In this document: piece by piece, positions 32,080 to 43,066 of the stretch | Numbering within the stretch: the stretch's first letter is position 1 | Layout of the letters: every line of letters begins with the position of its first letter | Notes under the pieces: generated by a model | The model's database searches: none | Seen by the model: the letters and a program-made list of their open reading frames with translations, nothing else | Told to the model about the DNA's origin: nothing | Made by a program: the position numbers and the translations under genes | Assembly: GCA_003427395.1 (NCBI GenBank) | Contig: BFEA01000657.1 | Span: forward strand, 695,947-748,070 | Direction: 5' to 3' | DNA from: Chara braunii | Lineage: Eukaryota; Streptophyta; Charophyceae; Charales; Characeae | Length of the DNA: 52,124 nt

Positions 32080-32741
32080 TTAGAAAGAAGAAGCGCACAT
32101 GCAGCCATAGTTCTCCACTAGACCACTAGCCTTGTACTTCTGCAGCCTAACGGTCCTACCATTTGGCAACTTGTGTATCAACACCTTTCTATCCCAGTCA
32201 AACTGCGGTTGCGAGACTTCGAGGTAGTACATGCCCAGTAGCATATCGAATGGCAGTTCGTCGCTAACCAGGAAGGAGATCTTATGGATCACTTCCCCTC
32301 CTCCATAGGAGAAGGTGCAGGCTATGTCCTTGACATAGTCTTTCACTACCGTTTGGTGCTTGTTGGCCAGCGTAGAAGCTACAGTTCTGCTAAGCCGCTG
32401 CACTTGGTCCCCTAAGCGCAGTCTATCCACACAAGCACGACTGATGAAGTTTCGTGTAGAGCCTATGTCTGCGAAGGCGCCAACCTTGCGGCCACCAACA
32501 TCGACCTCTACCACGAAATGTTCACCCTTTGGACCTCTACTTATCATCGCCCAAGAGTCCCCGGGTCCTTTCCTGACCACTCAGTCTCTAATTCTTCTAG
32601 GGCCTGAGACACATCTCTCGAACAGAGCGTCGGTGGGTTTGAATGTGTCTGCGGGGCGATACGTGGGTCACTAGCCTTGGCCAATGCCTGAAGTGGGGAA
32701 GGCAACGTAACCACTTCAGCGCGAGTAAGAGCGGCTAACAC
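32080..32741 (-). pseudogene. E5 aspartic protease region
   Basis: Frame 32580-32080 holds HFVVEVDVGGRKVGAFADIG then STRNFISRACVDRL. The catalytic loop is D-I-G-S, closer to the retropepsin norm than the DTCS of E1/E2. [20 protein letters not shown] follows. It ends in a stop after CMCASSF. The stretch 32741-32545 is the gag-protease linker in another frame. Confidence 0.82.
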
Positions 32742-34645
32742 TCCTACTGGCCCGAGGAGTTTCCCTGCGAAGTGCTCGTAGAAGCACTACCAGGGTTCGA
32801 AGATAAACCCACTGTTGGCGAGGCTACCTTCGTTGTGACCTTTTTGCCTCGGCATGTCCGTGACGTGTGGCCATAGTTGCCACAATTCATGCATGTGCCC
32901 CTGGCAACTCAGTCCCTCCACACCTCGTAATCTAAACCAATCTTCACCCATGCGGGTGTCCCTTGGTTGCCATGACCCGTGGACCGTACTCCCTTCTTCT
33001 TCCCGGTCCCCCTAGCCTTTTCCTTGATAGGTGCCACGACTCCCCCATCCGAAGTCTCGCTGGCCCCATCCTGCTCTGTCACCTCCCCAAGATTTGGGAA
33101 ATCGTCAATCTCCGTTGTTTGACCATCGTGGTCAACGAACATCAACTGACCCTTCTTCTTCCAATCGTGGGGGAGTCTCTTCCTACCATCATGTGATACT
33201 TGATGCGCGGATCCCAGCTTTGCCTCTATGTCTAGGGCCTTCCTGCTGAAAGTAGCAAAGCTGTGTTGGTCTTTGTAGGCTTCGTCCACCAGTTTCGTCC
33301 CGACTTCTGATGGAAGACATCTCAAATAGTCCGTGAGGAGTACTTGAGTGTCAAAGCGCACACCAGGTACTACGATTAGACGTTCTACAATGTCTGTGAC
33401 TTCGCGAACATTCTTGTACTTCTTGGCACACAGATTGTTGATCGCGTCAGTGGCCTTCTGAGCCCCTTGAGGGTCATGCCATCTCCTGTACACAGTCTGT
33501 ACGAACTGTTCCAATGTCTGGGCCTGTGCCCATGCATCGAAATTTTGACCATAGCCCTGCTGCTGCACTAACCCATTCAACCAACGTGCTGCTGATCCTT
33601 CTAAAAAGGACACAACAACTACAACTTCCTGCTCTGGCCTTGTAAGTTTATGCCTCACATATGTAGGCACAATCCTTACCCAGGTATCCAGATCCTCATC
33701 CTTCTTCCTGTCTCCAGAAAAAGGTTTAGGACTCAGCAAAGGAATCTTGGGCATCCACTGCATGGGCCTAGGGGCTTGCTGCAGTGGCTGCATAGCCACT
33801 GAAACAGGCTGTTGCACACTAACATGGGCCTGGCTTGACAGTGGGACTGTAGTGACCACTGTTGTAGATGGTACGACTGAGACTGTATGAACCGGACCAC
33901 TAGTTGCTACTAAACCACCTGGAGGGGGTATGCCAAACATAGGAGAGAAAGTTGACCCTGTGTGTTGCGGCATCAATGAAGGACCCGCACCCGCGGGGGG
34001 AACTACAGCAAACTGCGGCTGCCTCACTGCTATGCGAGGAGCCCGAACTTCAGCCAGGATTTGTTTCTGGCCTGCGACCAATTCGGCCAGCAATTCCTGT
34101 TGGACGTTCTGCGCTTCAGCCATTGAAAGTAGGGCACTACGCAGCACACGAACAGCAGGATCTAATGCCGCCTCATCTAGTCCTTCCAGCCTGCCTAGCT
34201 CCTGCATTCTACTCCCTAGTCTAGCCTTTCTAAGTATGGCTTTTCTTCTCCGCTCTGCTGCTTTGTCCAGCTGCCGCTATAGATCATCTTGAAGTTCTTC
34301 TGCTTGATGGATTTCTAAATCCTCCGCCGTGAGTTGAGTCTGCTGGCTGACTCGCAAGCTAGCAGTTTGACTGACTCCTGACGAAGTGGACTGTGAAGAG
34401 GTTTGCAACATGGTAGATGAAGTAGCCATGGCTGCACCGGTGCTAGCTGAAATTCTAGTCCTGGCACTATCCTCAGCTGCCCTCACTCTCCTTGCCTCTG
34501 CTCTCTCTTTAGCCTCTCTCCGCAATCTTCTCTCGTCTCCTGGACCTAACTCCAAGAATGCCAAGGGTCGACTACGGGCAGTCCCACGAGTAGTCCTACG
34601 GTCGTCCACTAACAACTCCTCCCCACTAGTGCTTGCATCACTCAT
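32742..34645 (-). pseudogene. E5 gag
   Basis: Starts at ATG 34645 (MSDASTSGEELLVDD). The frame runs to a stop at 32909 with a single internal TAG at 34277-34279. N-terminal Arg/Glu/Ala-rich coil (RREAKERAEARRVRAAEDSA), Gln/Val/Pro-rich middle, then the capsid-like core (PKPFSGDRKKDEDLDTWVRI, LEGSAARWLNGLVQQQGYG, WHDPQGAQKATDAI). After a TGA following EVWRD comes the zinc knuckle CMNCGNYGHTSRTC near 32850-32900. This is the best-preserved gag of the window. Confidence 0.88.
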
Positions 34646-35890
34646 GAGCTACAGTGTGTGTGATCTAAACTAGAATCCACACTGAATCCTACCTTAGCCT
34701 GATCACAACTAATTTCGGTCGGATGGAACAAAAGCAGTTAGGTGATATAGTAACAACTAATGTCAGGTCCTACATAATATATTAAATCTATTTTTAGATT
34801 ACCCTAGAACAAATTGTCATACAACAAAGATATAATTTGTCTGTAGCTGTCTGTCAGTTGTTAGTCAAGTCCGTAACAACTAGATAATCAAATATAAAAA
34901 TAACATCTCCTGTTGGAGATGTATGCTTGATGGCAGATTGTGTGTTGATTGCCACCGCGAACAGTTATCGGAATCCCCCCTCCCGCTGTATCCTTCTTGA
35001 GTGGTCACTTTGTGTCAACGTCCTAAGCATCTGGTTGAGTAGTGTGTTTGAAGGTGTGCAATCCGGCCCCCCCCAGGAAGTCAACGCCGAACCTGCCAGC
35101 CCCTGCACTTTATTTACCCTCGCATGCAACAAGCCTTACACCCGGTTGATCTGGCTGATCAGGAGGGATTTAAGGAGAGCCCCCATCTCCTCAGGAATTA
35201 TTTAACGTCGCAGACAGGACGACGATCACAGCCAGATTCAAATCCGAGTCCCCAACCAGAAATGTTTAAAGACGGTTTGGAAAGCGTCTGTCCCAAAGGG
35301 CTGGCATGCCCTGCATGACCTCTATTGCGCAAGCAGCAGAACCAAGGACTTGCGGCAAAGCATGCGTGTACTAGTCCCAGCGGGTTGGCATGGTGACCGT
35401 GATCCAAGTGCTTCGTCCAGGGCCCTTCAGAGGCTTCGCCCGTCTCCCACCAGCTTGCTGCCCAGGAAGAATGTCGACTCTCAAGGTTGAGCGCTCGTGA
35501 CACCTCACATCGAGAGGACTCTCAAGACAGAACTCACTTCCTCACGGTAAGAAGTAACGAAGAGGGTAGATAAGGAAGAGAGCAACGTACGTCATAAGTG
35601 CTGCCCCCAACCACAGATTTCTCACCGGCAACCTGATGTGCAATTATGATGACCGGTCTTTGCCTCAGCACAACCAACAGCAGAATGCGGTTCCACTTCT
35701 GCTTAATATGCCCACATCAGCGAGCTCTCATCATCTAGCATACACCCCGTATGTCACCACATAGCTCCCTGGCGCGCCCACACTACCCTGGGCCGCCTAA
35801 TGTTCAACGCCAATGCCTTATCACTGCCCCACACCTCATGCGAAGCACCAATAGCTATTGCGAAGAACCAATGAAGCGCAATATGAACCA
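34646..35890 (-). other. E5 untranslated leader
   Basis: Roughly 1.2 kb with no conserved frame, alignable in parts with the E1 and E2 leaders. A C-rich run lies near 35070. Confidence 0.7.
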
Positions 35891-35902
35891 GCTCCGATAC
35901 CA
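35891..35902 (-). other. E5 primer-binding site
   Basis: Minus strand reads TGGTATCGGAGC, three bases after the LTR end. Confidence 0.75.
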
Positions 35903-35905
35903 AAT

Positions 35906-36913
35906 TGCAAGGAAAATAAGCAACAGCGAGATGACAATTCCAGATTACACCATTACATTGAAAGCCAGATAGTCACACCGTGTCCAGAGAACAGCATTGC
36001 ACCAATAATACACCAATGGAGGTTCGTAGTANNNNNNNNNNNNNNNNNNNNNNNNNNNNNNNNNNNNNNNNNNNNNNNNNNNNNNNNNNNNNNNNNNNNN
36101 NNNNNNNNNNNNNNNNNNNNNNNNNNNNNNNNNNNNNNNNNNNNNNNNNNNNNNNNNNNNNNNNNNNNNNNNNNNNNNNNNNNNNNNNNNNNNNNNNNNN
36201 NCGCCTCACTGTAGTCCAAGCCCACCAGCTATGTCATCATCCTTCACTTATCCCCTGACTTTACACCCACGTCTGTCCTCTCTCACACCCGAAGACCACC
36301 CCTGCGCCTCACCGTAGTCCAAGCCCACCAGCTATGGTGGCTGGGCTTTGGCGCTGCCCTCAGCAGCGCCCTTCTTCCCTGCACGACCGCACGTGCTGCA
36401 CCTCGCCTCTCAGCGCCAGCCAGCAGCCGCGAGCTCTTACTCCAGCAGCGCTGCCGCTAGCATGCGAGTGCCTGAATGAGGCAGCCAGGGCAGAGCTCTT
36501 GCCTTTATGGAAAGAGTTGGCCTGCTCGCGCAGCCTGGCTGCACTGGCCTGGGCCCAGAAGCTTCCGGAAGGCCCCAGGAGGCTGCCTGTGTACAGCAGC
36601 TACTGGGCTGCTGGGCCTCGTTCGGTTGGGCGCCCAACTGTCGCTGTATGAAGCTGTGAATCACGCCCAGGGCCTGCATTCTTTGGAAAAAGCCCGGAAG
36701 GCCGTGGAAATGTCTCTGTTGCCCAGCCTGAGTTTCTTTCAACCAAGTGGTGCGTCGCAACTACCTGGACCCCAAATATGAAATTGACAGTCGAGGGCCT
36801 CTTGCGATATGTCAGGCCCGCCTTCACTTAGGGCGGGCACCTCCGCCTTCACTTAGGGCGGGCAATGCTGCAAACAGGGCCCCATAGGCCCACCGAGGAC
36901 CCAGATCCTCGCA
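35906..36913 (-). repeat. E5 5' LTR with assembly gap
   Basis: Pairs with 28021-29050. 170 N fill 36032-36201. After the gap the segment CGCCTCACTGTAGTCCAAGC (36202) recurs at about 36304, which may be a real tandem duplication or a misjoin. The hairpin motif is at 36816-36838. Confidence 0.88.
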
Positions 36914-36917
36914 CGTA
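36914..36917. repeat. E5 target-site duplication, right (CGTA)
   Basis: CGTA directly after the right LTR. Confidence 0.78.
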
Positions 36918-36934
36918 GGAAATGGGGAAAAAAA

Positions 36935-37170
36935 AGGAGACAAAGATTTGGCTGAGATACCGGCCAGATACATTCTGGAAAGTAGTAGTGTGAGTATGAG
37001 GCCTTTCCGAAGAACGTGGAATATGCCCTGCCTCGCTGGCAGGGCACTAAAAAACAAAGAAAAGAAGGAAACGAAATACAACAACAAACATTTCGCCGTA
37101 ATAGTGGTCAGATACATTCTGGAAAGTACTAGTGTGAATATGCTCGCGGTGAGGGCCTTCCTGCCATTAT
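36935..37170 (+). repeat. Unclassified repeat T, copies b and c
   Basis: Partial copy b (CCAGATACATTCTGGAAAGT, GTGTGAGTATGAGGCCTTTCC) and fuller copy c starting ATGCCCTGCCTCGCTGGCAG. Together with copy a they form a tandem array interrupted by E5. Confidence 0.6.
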
Positions 37171-37182
37171 TGATCTTGAATT

Positions 37183-37500
37183 ATGAAAGGCCTTCCACGA
37201 TGCAGACCCCAAATTCGAATTTCAGGGTAAGGTCCCAGGCCAAGGGAGGCCAAGTCGGTCAGTTTCAGAAAAGTCACAGTCGGGTACCTCAGGAGTCAAG
37301 TCCAACAGGCACCCTGTAAACAGTCACATCCCAAACGCAAAAGTTGCATTCTGGAAGCAAAAGTCATGTCTCATATTGAAAAGTCATGTCCCACAGGCAA
37401 AGGACACTTCTCCAGGCAAAAGTTGTGTCCCAGAGGCAAGAGTCACATCCCACAGTCAAAAGTCATGTTCCACAGGTGAAAAGTAGTGACTCACAGACCC
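37183..37500 (+). repeat. Unclassified repeat R, copy 2
   Basis: Inverted relative to 23330-23610. The array part (37320-37490) has about eight degenerate units of AAAAGTCATGTCCCACAGGC type. No open frame of note. Confidence 0.7.
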
Positions 37501-37706
37501 AAGCAGCAGCACATCAAGGAAAAGTACCAGGCCTTGACATTCTGAAGCAAGCAGGCCGCGGGCATGTGGTACCGGATCCAAGTCAAGCCAAAGGAAACAG
37601 AGGCTGGGACGAGTTGAGGCTCAATCCAAGTCACTATAAGGACTGGCCACCACATTTCAGGAAGATTGCTCGTTCGTGAGAAGTGTGGAAGTGCTGCTGA
37701 AGCGCT
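37501..37706. other. Intron sequence before LTR-B, no gene
   Basis: Nothing recognised. It may be the continuation of repeat R. Confidence 0.4.
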
Positions 37707-38868
37707 TGTTATGAACCTTGTTGCTTGTTGTCTGAAGACCAACAATCGCTCACATAGACTCCTGTGCATGCCCATACACACACAGAAGGAAGGGCAGAGG
37801 AACACAGCGAGAGAGAAACACAGAATCCCCACAACCAGTCGCAAAGGAAAGCCCAATAGATCACATCCAGAAAACAATGAAGCAAAGATAGTTCTCACAC
37901 AGTTAATTAAACTCAGAGTATCGTTTTGCCAGAATAGTCTCAGAAACATGGTAGCTGCTCAGGAATGAGCAGCGCTTCTCCCCCAACCCAGAGTAACCAC
38001 TATCTACTACACCAGAACCCTGAAACAATCAGCGCCACCCAGATACTGCCTCCAGAGGGAAGAGCCACCCTGAAACAGGTCTCTGAGGCCAGCCCCTCTC
38101 AGAGGATGAAGAAGAAGACCAGCACCAAAGTCTCTGATGATGATGAAGTGCCTGATGACTTCATTAGTGAAGATCTGCAGCAGCGCCACCTTTCTTGACA
38201 AAGAGATCTCTGAGGATGTAAGCTGCAGTTATGGCTGCAGCGCCACCACCCTAAACCCTACTCCTGAGGAGGGTTCTGCAGGGCACCAACTTCTTGAGCT
38301 CCTAGCAGACCTCAGATAGCCCAGACCTCTGAGCAGTCCACGTGCTGCCAGAGAACAGCGAAGGACCCAGCTATGGCCGACGCTTCAAGGGTCTGGCTAT
38401 GTCTGTCTTCTCCAACACTGAAGCTGTAACCACTCCAGTTCACGCCTTGTGCCATCGCGATCTGCAAGATGCCAACCGTCAAAAGCCCTGAACAGACTTC
38501 TCCATTCTATTAATAGATCTACTCTAGCCTAGACTTGACCTACTGGACCGACCGGTACTGTTTTTGTTTCGGCCTCTAGGGCCTCGGCTTACTCGGCTAT
38601 AGGCTATAGGACCAGTCTATCAGCGTAGGCCGTAGGGCCTGTCTGTCCTCGTGGTAGCCCGGGCCTGCTATCCGCAGTTAGGGTAGCTGTAGGAAATCCG
38701 AATCGGCATGGGCCTGAAATTTTCCTGAATTTGCAGATATGTCCCTCAAGAATTTCCCCCACTATCGGATATCACTGTTAGCCCTTAGTAAAACAAAGTT
38801 ACGAATCTAACCTACCTAAGGTACAGCCTCGGTTCAAGGGGCTGCAGGCTGCAGAATCAGCAAGTCAT
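37707..38868 (-). repeat. LTR-B, copy 1: 3' LTR of E7
   Basis: On the minus strand it starts TGCAATGACTTGCTGATTCT and ends AAGGTTCATAACA. The whole length aligns with 45306-46374 on the plus strand (shared GAGGGACA.ATCTGCAAAT, GTCCTATAGCCTATAGCCG, GTACCGGTCGGTC). Preceded on the minus strand by a purine tract and a pol end, so this is a 3' LTR. Confidence 0.75.
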
Positions 38869-38885
38869 TGCAGGCCTACCCTCCC
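38869..38885 (-). other. E7 polypurine tract (imperfect)
   Basis: Minus strand AGGGGAGGGTAGGCC before the LTR start. Confidence 0.5.
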
Positions 38886-38947
38886 CTAGAGCGAGGACCT
38901 CCGAGCTAGGGGTGTAGACGAGCAGAGCGCCGAAGGGATTGACCCTT

Positions 38948-39144
38948 CTAGGCTGCCTCGTATCTAAGGACAACCGACTTTGTTGTCTCGAGGAGTTCCT
39001 TCCGTGTGAACCAGCAATCCTTGGTGTGAGGCTGGTGCAGGCACTTCACAAGATACTGCACATCTGGACCCGTGCCCATCTCATCCTCAATCCACTCCAC
39101 TTCATATCCCTTGCCAGGGATCGGTGGACCGAATTGAGGGGGTC
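38948..39144 (-). pseudogene. E7 pol end: chromodomain-like fragment
   Basis: Minus strand: PPQFGPPIPGKGYEVEWIED, then QYLVKCLHQPHTKDCWFTRK and a VVLRYEAA end before a stop at 38948-38950. YEVEWI, QYLVK and the W-containing helix are the chromodomain pattern; WFTRKEL matches the WFTREEL of the E1 family. It is cut at 39144 where the E6 LTR begins. Confidence 0.7.
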
Positions 39145-39616
39145 TGTAACAGGTGCAGAGGCAGAGGACGAGGAGGGAGCAGAGGGAGAGAGAGAGTGAG
39201 AGCACACACACACACACACTCACTCACTCACGCGACTGTAACTCGACCGGACGCAGACACAGTGGCAAGGCACAGAATCGAAGTCTTGGATTCCAAATGC
39301 CCAAACAGCAAGTCACACTGAGTACGAGTACGGCAGCAGAAAACTGGTACGAGACTGGTCCCCGTACCGTACGGGGAGCCGGTATAAGTACCGGTGACAC
39401 ATACGGTACCAGGGGCATTTCTGCAAAGGCCCCGGGGGCAGAAGTGAAAAATGTGGTATTTGAAAGTGGCGCCCGAATCGCAGCATGGCGCCAGTTGTCC
39501 AAAATCCGACGGTACCAAAGGAGGGATTTGGAAAAAGGGTGCCAGGCCGAAAACGGGATGCAGCCGAAACAGCAAAAAGATAGGCCAGGGATCGAGCCCT
39601 GGCGGAGTCCGTAACA
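39145..39616 (-). repeat. E6 3' LTR (LTR-C), about 470 bp
   Basis: On the minus strand it begins TGTTACGGACTCCGCC after a PPT and ends CTGTTACA. Includes AC/CTCA microsatellites at 39200-39232. No 5' partner, so the left edge is inferred from the TG...CA ends and the break in E7. Confidence 0.6.
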
Positions 39617-39632
39617 CTATCCCCTCCCTCTA
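39617..39632 (-). other. E6 polypurine tract
   Basis: Minus strand AGAGGGAGGGGATAG immediately before TGTTACGG. Confidence 0.65.
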
Positions 39633-40947
39633 GAAGGCAACGTCCCGACTGCCAAAAATCATGAAGCAATGCTGAAATCTGTGAAGGACGGGACGGAGCC
39701 GATCACTGGTTAACAAGTCGAAAGGGAAGAGGGGTATAATGTGGGTGGCATGGGCTGTGTGAGTAAGAGGGAACAGGGTTTGGTACCAGTGAACAGAGTT
39801 GTCCTACTGATGAACTAAGTGGACTGCATGGTTTGCTATAGGTTAAAAGGGGGAACAGAGTAGTCCTATAGACGGGTTGATAAGGGTGAATAGGTAACAG
39901 GGTTTCCTATTGGTGATCTACAAGGGAGAGCAGGTAACAGGGTTTCCTATTGATGATCTACAAGGGAGGGCAGGTAACAGGGTTTCNTATTGATGATCTA
40001 CAAGGGAGAGCAGGTAACAGGTACAAGGGAGGGCAGGTAACAGGGTTTCCTATTGATGATCTACAGGGAGAGCAGGTAACAGGGTTTCCTATGGATGTTC
40101 TGCAAGGGTGAACGGGTATTTCAGTGGAAATTTTACAAGGTTATAGGTTGTCAGGGGACGAAATAAAAATAATAATAAGAAAAAAATAAAAATTGTTTGT
40201 TGCAAGGTTCAAGGGCACAGTTTGCATTTACAAGGGCTGGGATGTTTGATGGGATGTGGGTACAGAGTCGGAGGTCTGCAATGGGTCACGGGGTTTGGGG
40301 GAGGTCTTCAAGTGTCTTGATCGGCAGCAAGAAGGGGTCTTCGGAAGTCTTGAGCAGCCTCAGGTCAGCGGCAGCAATAGGGGTCTTGAAGGAGGTATTG
40401 GCCAGGTCGATGATGGAAGCAAGGCAAACTGCAAAGGTCTTGGTTAGCGGCAAGGGGGGTCTTCAATGGTCTTCAGCAAGGAGAAACAAGATGCTGAGTG
40501 TTGATGCGTGGAAAGTCGAGAGGTCCATGTTCGATGTCTGTGGGCACGTCCGGTACATGATCTGTAGTGGAGTCTGATCCGGTAGCAAGGAAGTCGCAGA
40601 CTGGTACATGGCATGTCGCAAGTAGCGGCTCCAGGGAGTCTGCGAGGCAGGGTGCCGGCCAGGTGTAGCAGCATGGTGGCTAATCCAGCTGCATAATCTC
40701 CATGAACAGTGGTGCAGCAAGCCATCGTCCTTGTGCGCATGCCATTAGATCCTTTATCGCCGGCGTCACGCAGGTCCACAAGCATTGGACAAGATGGACA
40801 AGGAAGTGAGGAGGGCGAATGGGGCAGGGCTAGGCAAGGGACAAGGGCAGATCAGACATCAGGAATCGGGGTCAAGGGCAAGGGTGGCTGTGGCAGGGGT
40901 GTGTGTAGAACAAGGTGGCGAGGTTGTAGCAGGTTTTAAGCAAGGGT
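39633..40947 (-). other. E6 3' untranslated region, no gene
   Basis: About 1.3 kb between pol and PPT without a conserved frame. Contains a 40-bp minisatellite and GGTCTT-rich degenerate repeats at 40290-40470. Confidence 0.65.
39881..40120. repeat. 40-bp minisatellite, about six units
   Basis: Unit CAAGGGAGAGCAGGTAACAG followed by GGTTTCCTATTGATGATCTA. Units at 39881, 39921, 39961, a truncated one at 40001, then 40024 and 40064, fading into CAAGGGTGAACGGG. One N at 39987. More diverged copies extend left to about 39770. Confidence 0.85.
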
Positions 40948-41493
40948 TCAGGGTTTAGCCAAGGTATAGTGGGAACGATCATAGGCACGGACAAGTCTCA
41001 TGGCATTCTTGAGATTTTCAAGGGGTTCCCATGTTGATTCTTCATCCGGGTAGCCTGTCCACTTGACTTTGTATTCTTTGATTGGTTCCGGGTGATCAGC
41101 GACTTGGGTTGTTCTACGGCCAATGATGGATTCTACGGAGAATTCAGGTCCAGTGGGGAGCATGATAGGAGGGGGATGAGGCTGAGGGCGATCAGAGAAC
41201 TGTGGCGGGGATTCATGGTGTTCTTTGAGGTATTCGACATGGAAGACAGGGTGGACACGAAGCTGGAGTTTGTAATTGACGGGGGAGGTTTGTTCAATGA
41301 TGGGGAAGGGACCGAGCCACTTGTTTGAGAGTTTCTTGGACAAGCCCTGTTCAGGTTCAAAGCGTTTGGCGGAGAGCCAGACCTTGTCCCCTACTTGGAA
41401 GGTGATATCAGGGCGATGCTTGTTGGCTTGTTTAGCTGGTTGTTCCTGGGTGTGTTGGATTGACTCGGTTGCTTCTCTTAGTAGACGGTTCAT
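40948..41493 (-). pseudogene. E6 integrase C-terminus with chromodomain
   Basis: Encodes FQVGDKVWLSAKRF, then KLSNKWLGPFPIIEQ and HPVFHVEYLKEH (integrase C-terminal fold), then a chromodomain: FSVESIIGRRTTQV, IKEYKVKWTGYPDEESTWEP and LENLKNAM. KVKW.GYP..ESTWEP.ENL is the classical chromodomain signature, thought to steer integration to marked chromatin. It ends at TGA 40948-40950. The frame is separated from the rest of integrase by a 61-bp tandem duplication. Confidence 0.9.
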
Positions 41494-41580
41494 TGTTGCA
41501 ACCCATTCATTGAGAGAGGATTGACTCGGTTGCTTCTCTTAGTAGACGGTTCATTGTTGCAACCCATTCATTGAGAGAGG
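41460..41580. repeat. 61-bp tandem duplication inside E6 integrase
   Basis: TTGACTCGGTTGCTTCTCTT onwards is repeated head to tail at 41460-41520 and 41521-41580. It duplicates MNRLLREATESI on the minus strand, and because 61 is not a multiple of three it ends the upstream frame in a stop. Confidence 0.9.
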
Positions 41581-43066
41581 GGCAGGGGGAGGATGGGTTG
41601 AGTTGAGAGGGGAGCAAGAGATCAGAGGGCAAGCGGGGGTGATAGTCAAGGTCAAGGTAAAAAAGGGACATGCCGGTGGAGGGGCAAGCGACATTGTTGT
41701 AGGCAATCTCGGCGGCGGTGAGCAACTGATCCCAATCATGCTGGTGGGGATGACAATACTTCCGCAGGATTCTTTGGAGAGTATCATTCATCTTCTCGGT
41801 TTGTCCGTCGGTCTGTGGGTGGAATGTTGTGCTGTACCTGAGCGTGGTTCCGTAGGCATTGAAGAGTTGTTTCCAAAATTGGGAGAGGAAGCGGGGCCCA
41901 CGGCCACTGATGATATTCTCGGGGAGGCCGTGGTGTCGGGCGACATGGTCGAAGAAGAGAATGGCAATGTCTTTGGCATTGTGCGAGGTGGTACAAGGAA
42001 TGAAATGAGCACGTTTGGTCAGGCGGCAAACAATGACGTAGATGCAATCATGCTCGTGGTCGGTCTTGGGAAGACCGCACATGAAGTCCATGGAAACGGA
42101 CTGCCATCGGTGCGTGGGGATGGGCAATGATTGGAGCTTATCGGGTTTGGCCCGGTTCGAGGGGTTGACAGCCTGACATGTGGGGCACGAGCGGATGTAG
42201 GCTTTGACGTCGGCAAGGATAGAAGGCCAATGGAAATATCGGGAGATGGTGTCAAAGGTTTTCTGGAAACCAAGGTGGGCAGCGGTCTTGGCGTCGTGGT
42301 GCTCGGCCAAGAGCTGGGTGCGGAGGCCACGGGCGTCAGGGATGCAGAGTCGGCAAGTGCCTTTGGTCTCGATGTACAGGAGGTTGTCATGTAGGGAGTA
42401 GTCGGGGACGGGGTCGAGGTCGCAAAGTTTGTTGTAGATGGTGGAGAAGTTGGGGCAAGAGAGGTATCCTTGGGTGTAGCGATGGCGGAGCGATGGCAGG
42501 AGCTGGATGTGGGTCATGACGACATATACTTTCTCGGGGGGGTTGTGATCGGGGCGGCGGGAGAGGGCATCAGCAACGCGGTTGCTCTTGCCAGGGGTGT
42601 GACAAATGGTAAAGGTAAATTGGGCAAGGAAGTCTATCCAGTGGGCTTGGCGAGGGGTGATGTCTTTCTCGGTCAAGATGGAGGAGACGACGGTGTTTTC
42701 GGTACGGATGGTGAAGTATTGCCCGTCGAGGTACAGGCGCTAGACTTTGAGGGCGTAGACCACGGCGAGGAGCTCCTTCTCTTTGGATGGGTAGTTCATT
42801 TCTGCCGGAAGGAGTTTCTTGCTGGCGAATGCGATGTGGTGCTCGCCGGGTGGGCATTGGGAGTGAGTGGGGGAATCCTTGATGGAGGGGGTTTCCGCGG
42901 GGTCGGGGTGAAAGTGTTGGGATAAGACGGCCCCGATGGCAAAGCCGGACGCATCCGTGGTGACGAAGTAGTGGCGAATGGGGTTGGCGATTTTGATGAC
43001 AGGGGCAGTGGTGATAAGCTCCTTGAGTTTGTCGAAGGCGGCTTGGCGGCGGTCTGTCCAAGCCAA
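41507..43066 (-). pseudogene. E6 RNase H and integrase core
   Basis: RNase H begins AWTDRRQAAFDKLKEL with VTTDASGFAIGAVLSQ. A single TAG at 42740-42742 replaces the Trp expected before RLYLDG, and the frame then continues to ADALSRRPDH. Integrase: zinc region EHHDAKTAAHLGFQKTF and CPTCQAV, first Asp in SVSMDFMCGLP, Glu in HPQTDGQTEKMND. The second catalytic site reads IISGRGPRFLSQ instead of the usual S-D-R-D, so the essential Asp is Gly. The frame ends in the 61-bp duplication. Confidence 0.88.

Larger units (their letters stand above)
28021..36913 (-). mobile_element. E5: Ty3/gypsy LTR retrotransposon in the clathrin intron, degenerate
   Basis: Antisense to the clathrin gene. Complete architecture: 5' LTR (right), PBS, leader, gag, protease, RT, RNase H, integrase with chromodomain-like tail, PPT, 3' LTR (left). 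CGTA flanks both ends. Key enzyme residues are altered (RT YLHD, integrase SMHF and AKQ) and the frames are broken in several places. Same family as E1/E2/E4/E8 but a separate subfamily, with DIGS in protease. Confidence 0.92.

Noticed and set aside
37320-37490. Short regularly spaced repeats that might suggest a CRISPR array
   Set aside because: Units are degenerate, adjoining without unique spacers, and the context is a eukaryotic intron.
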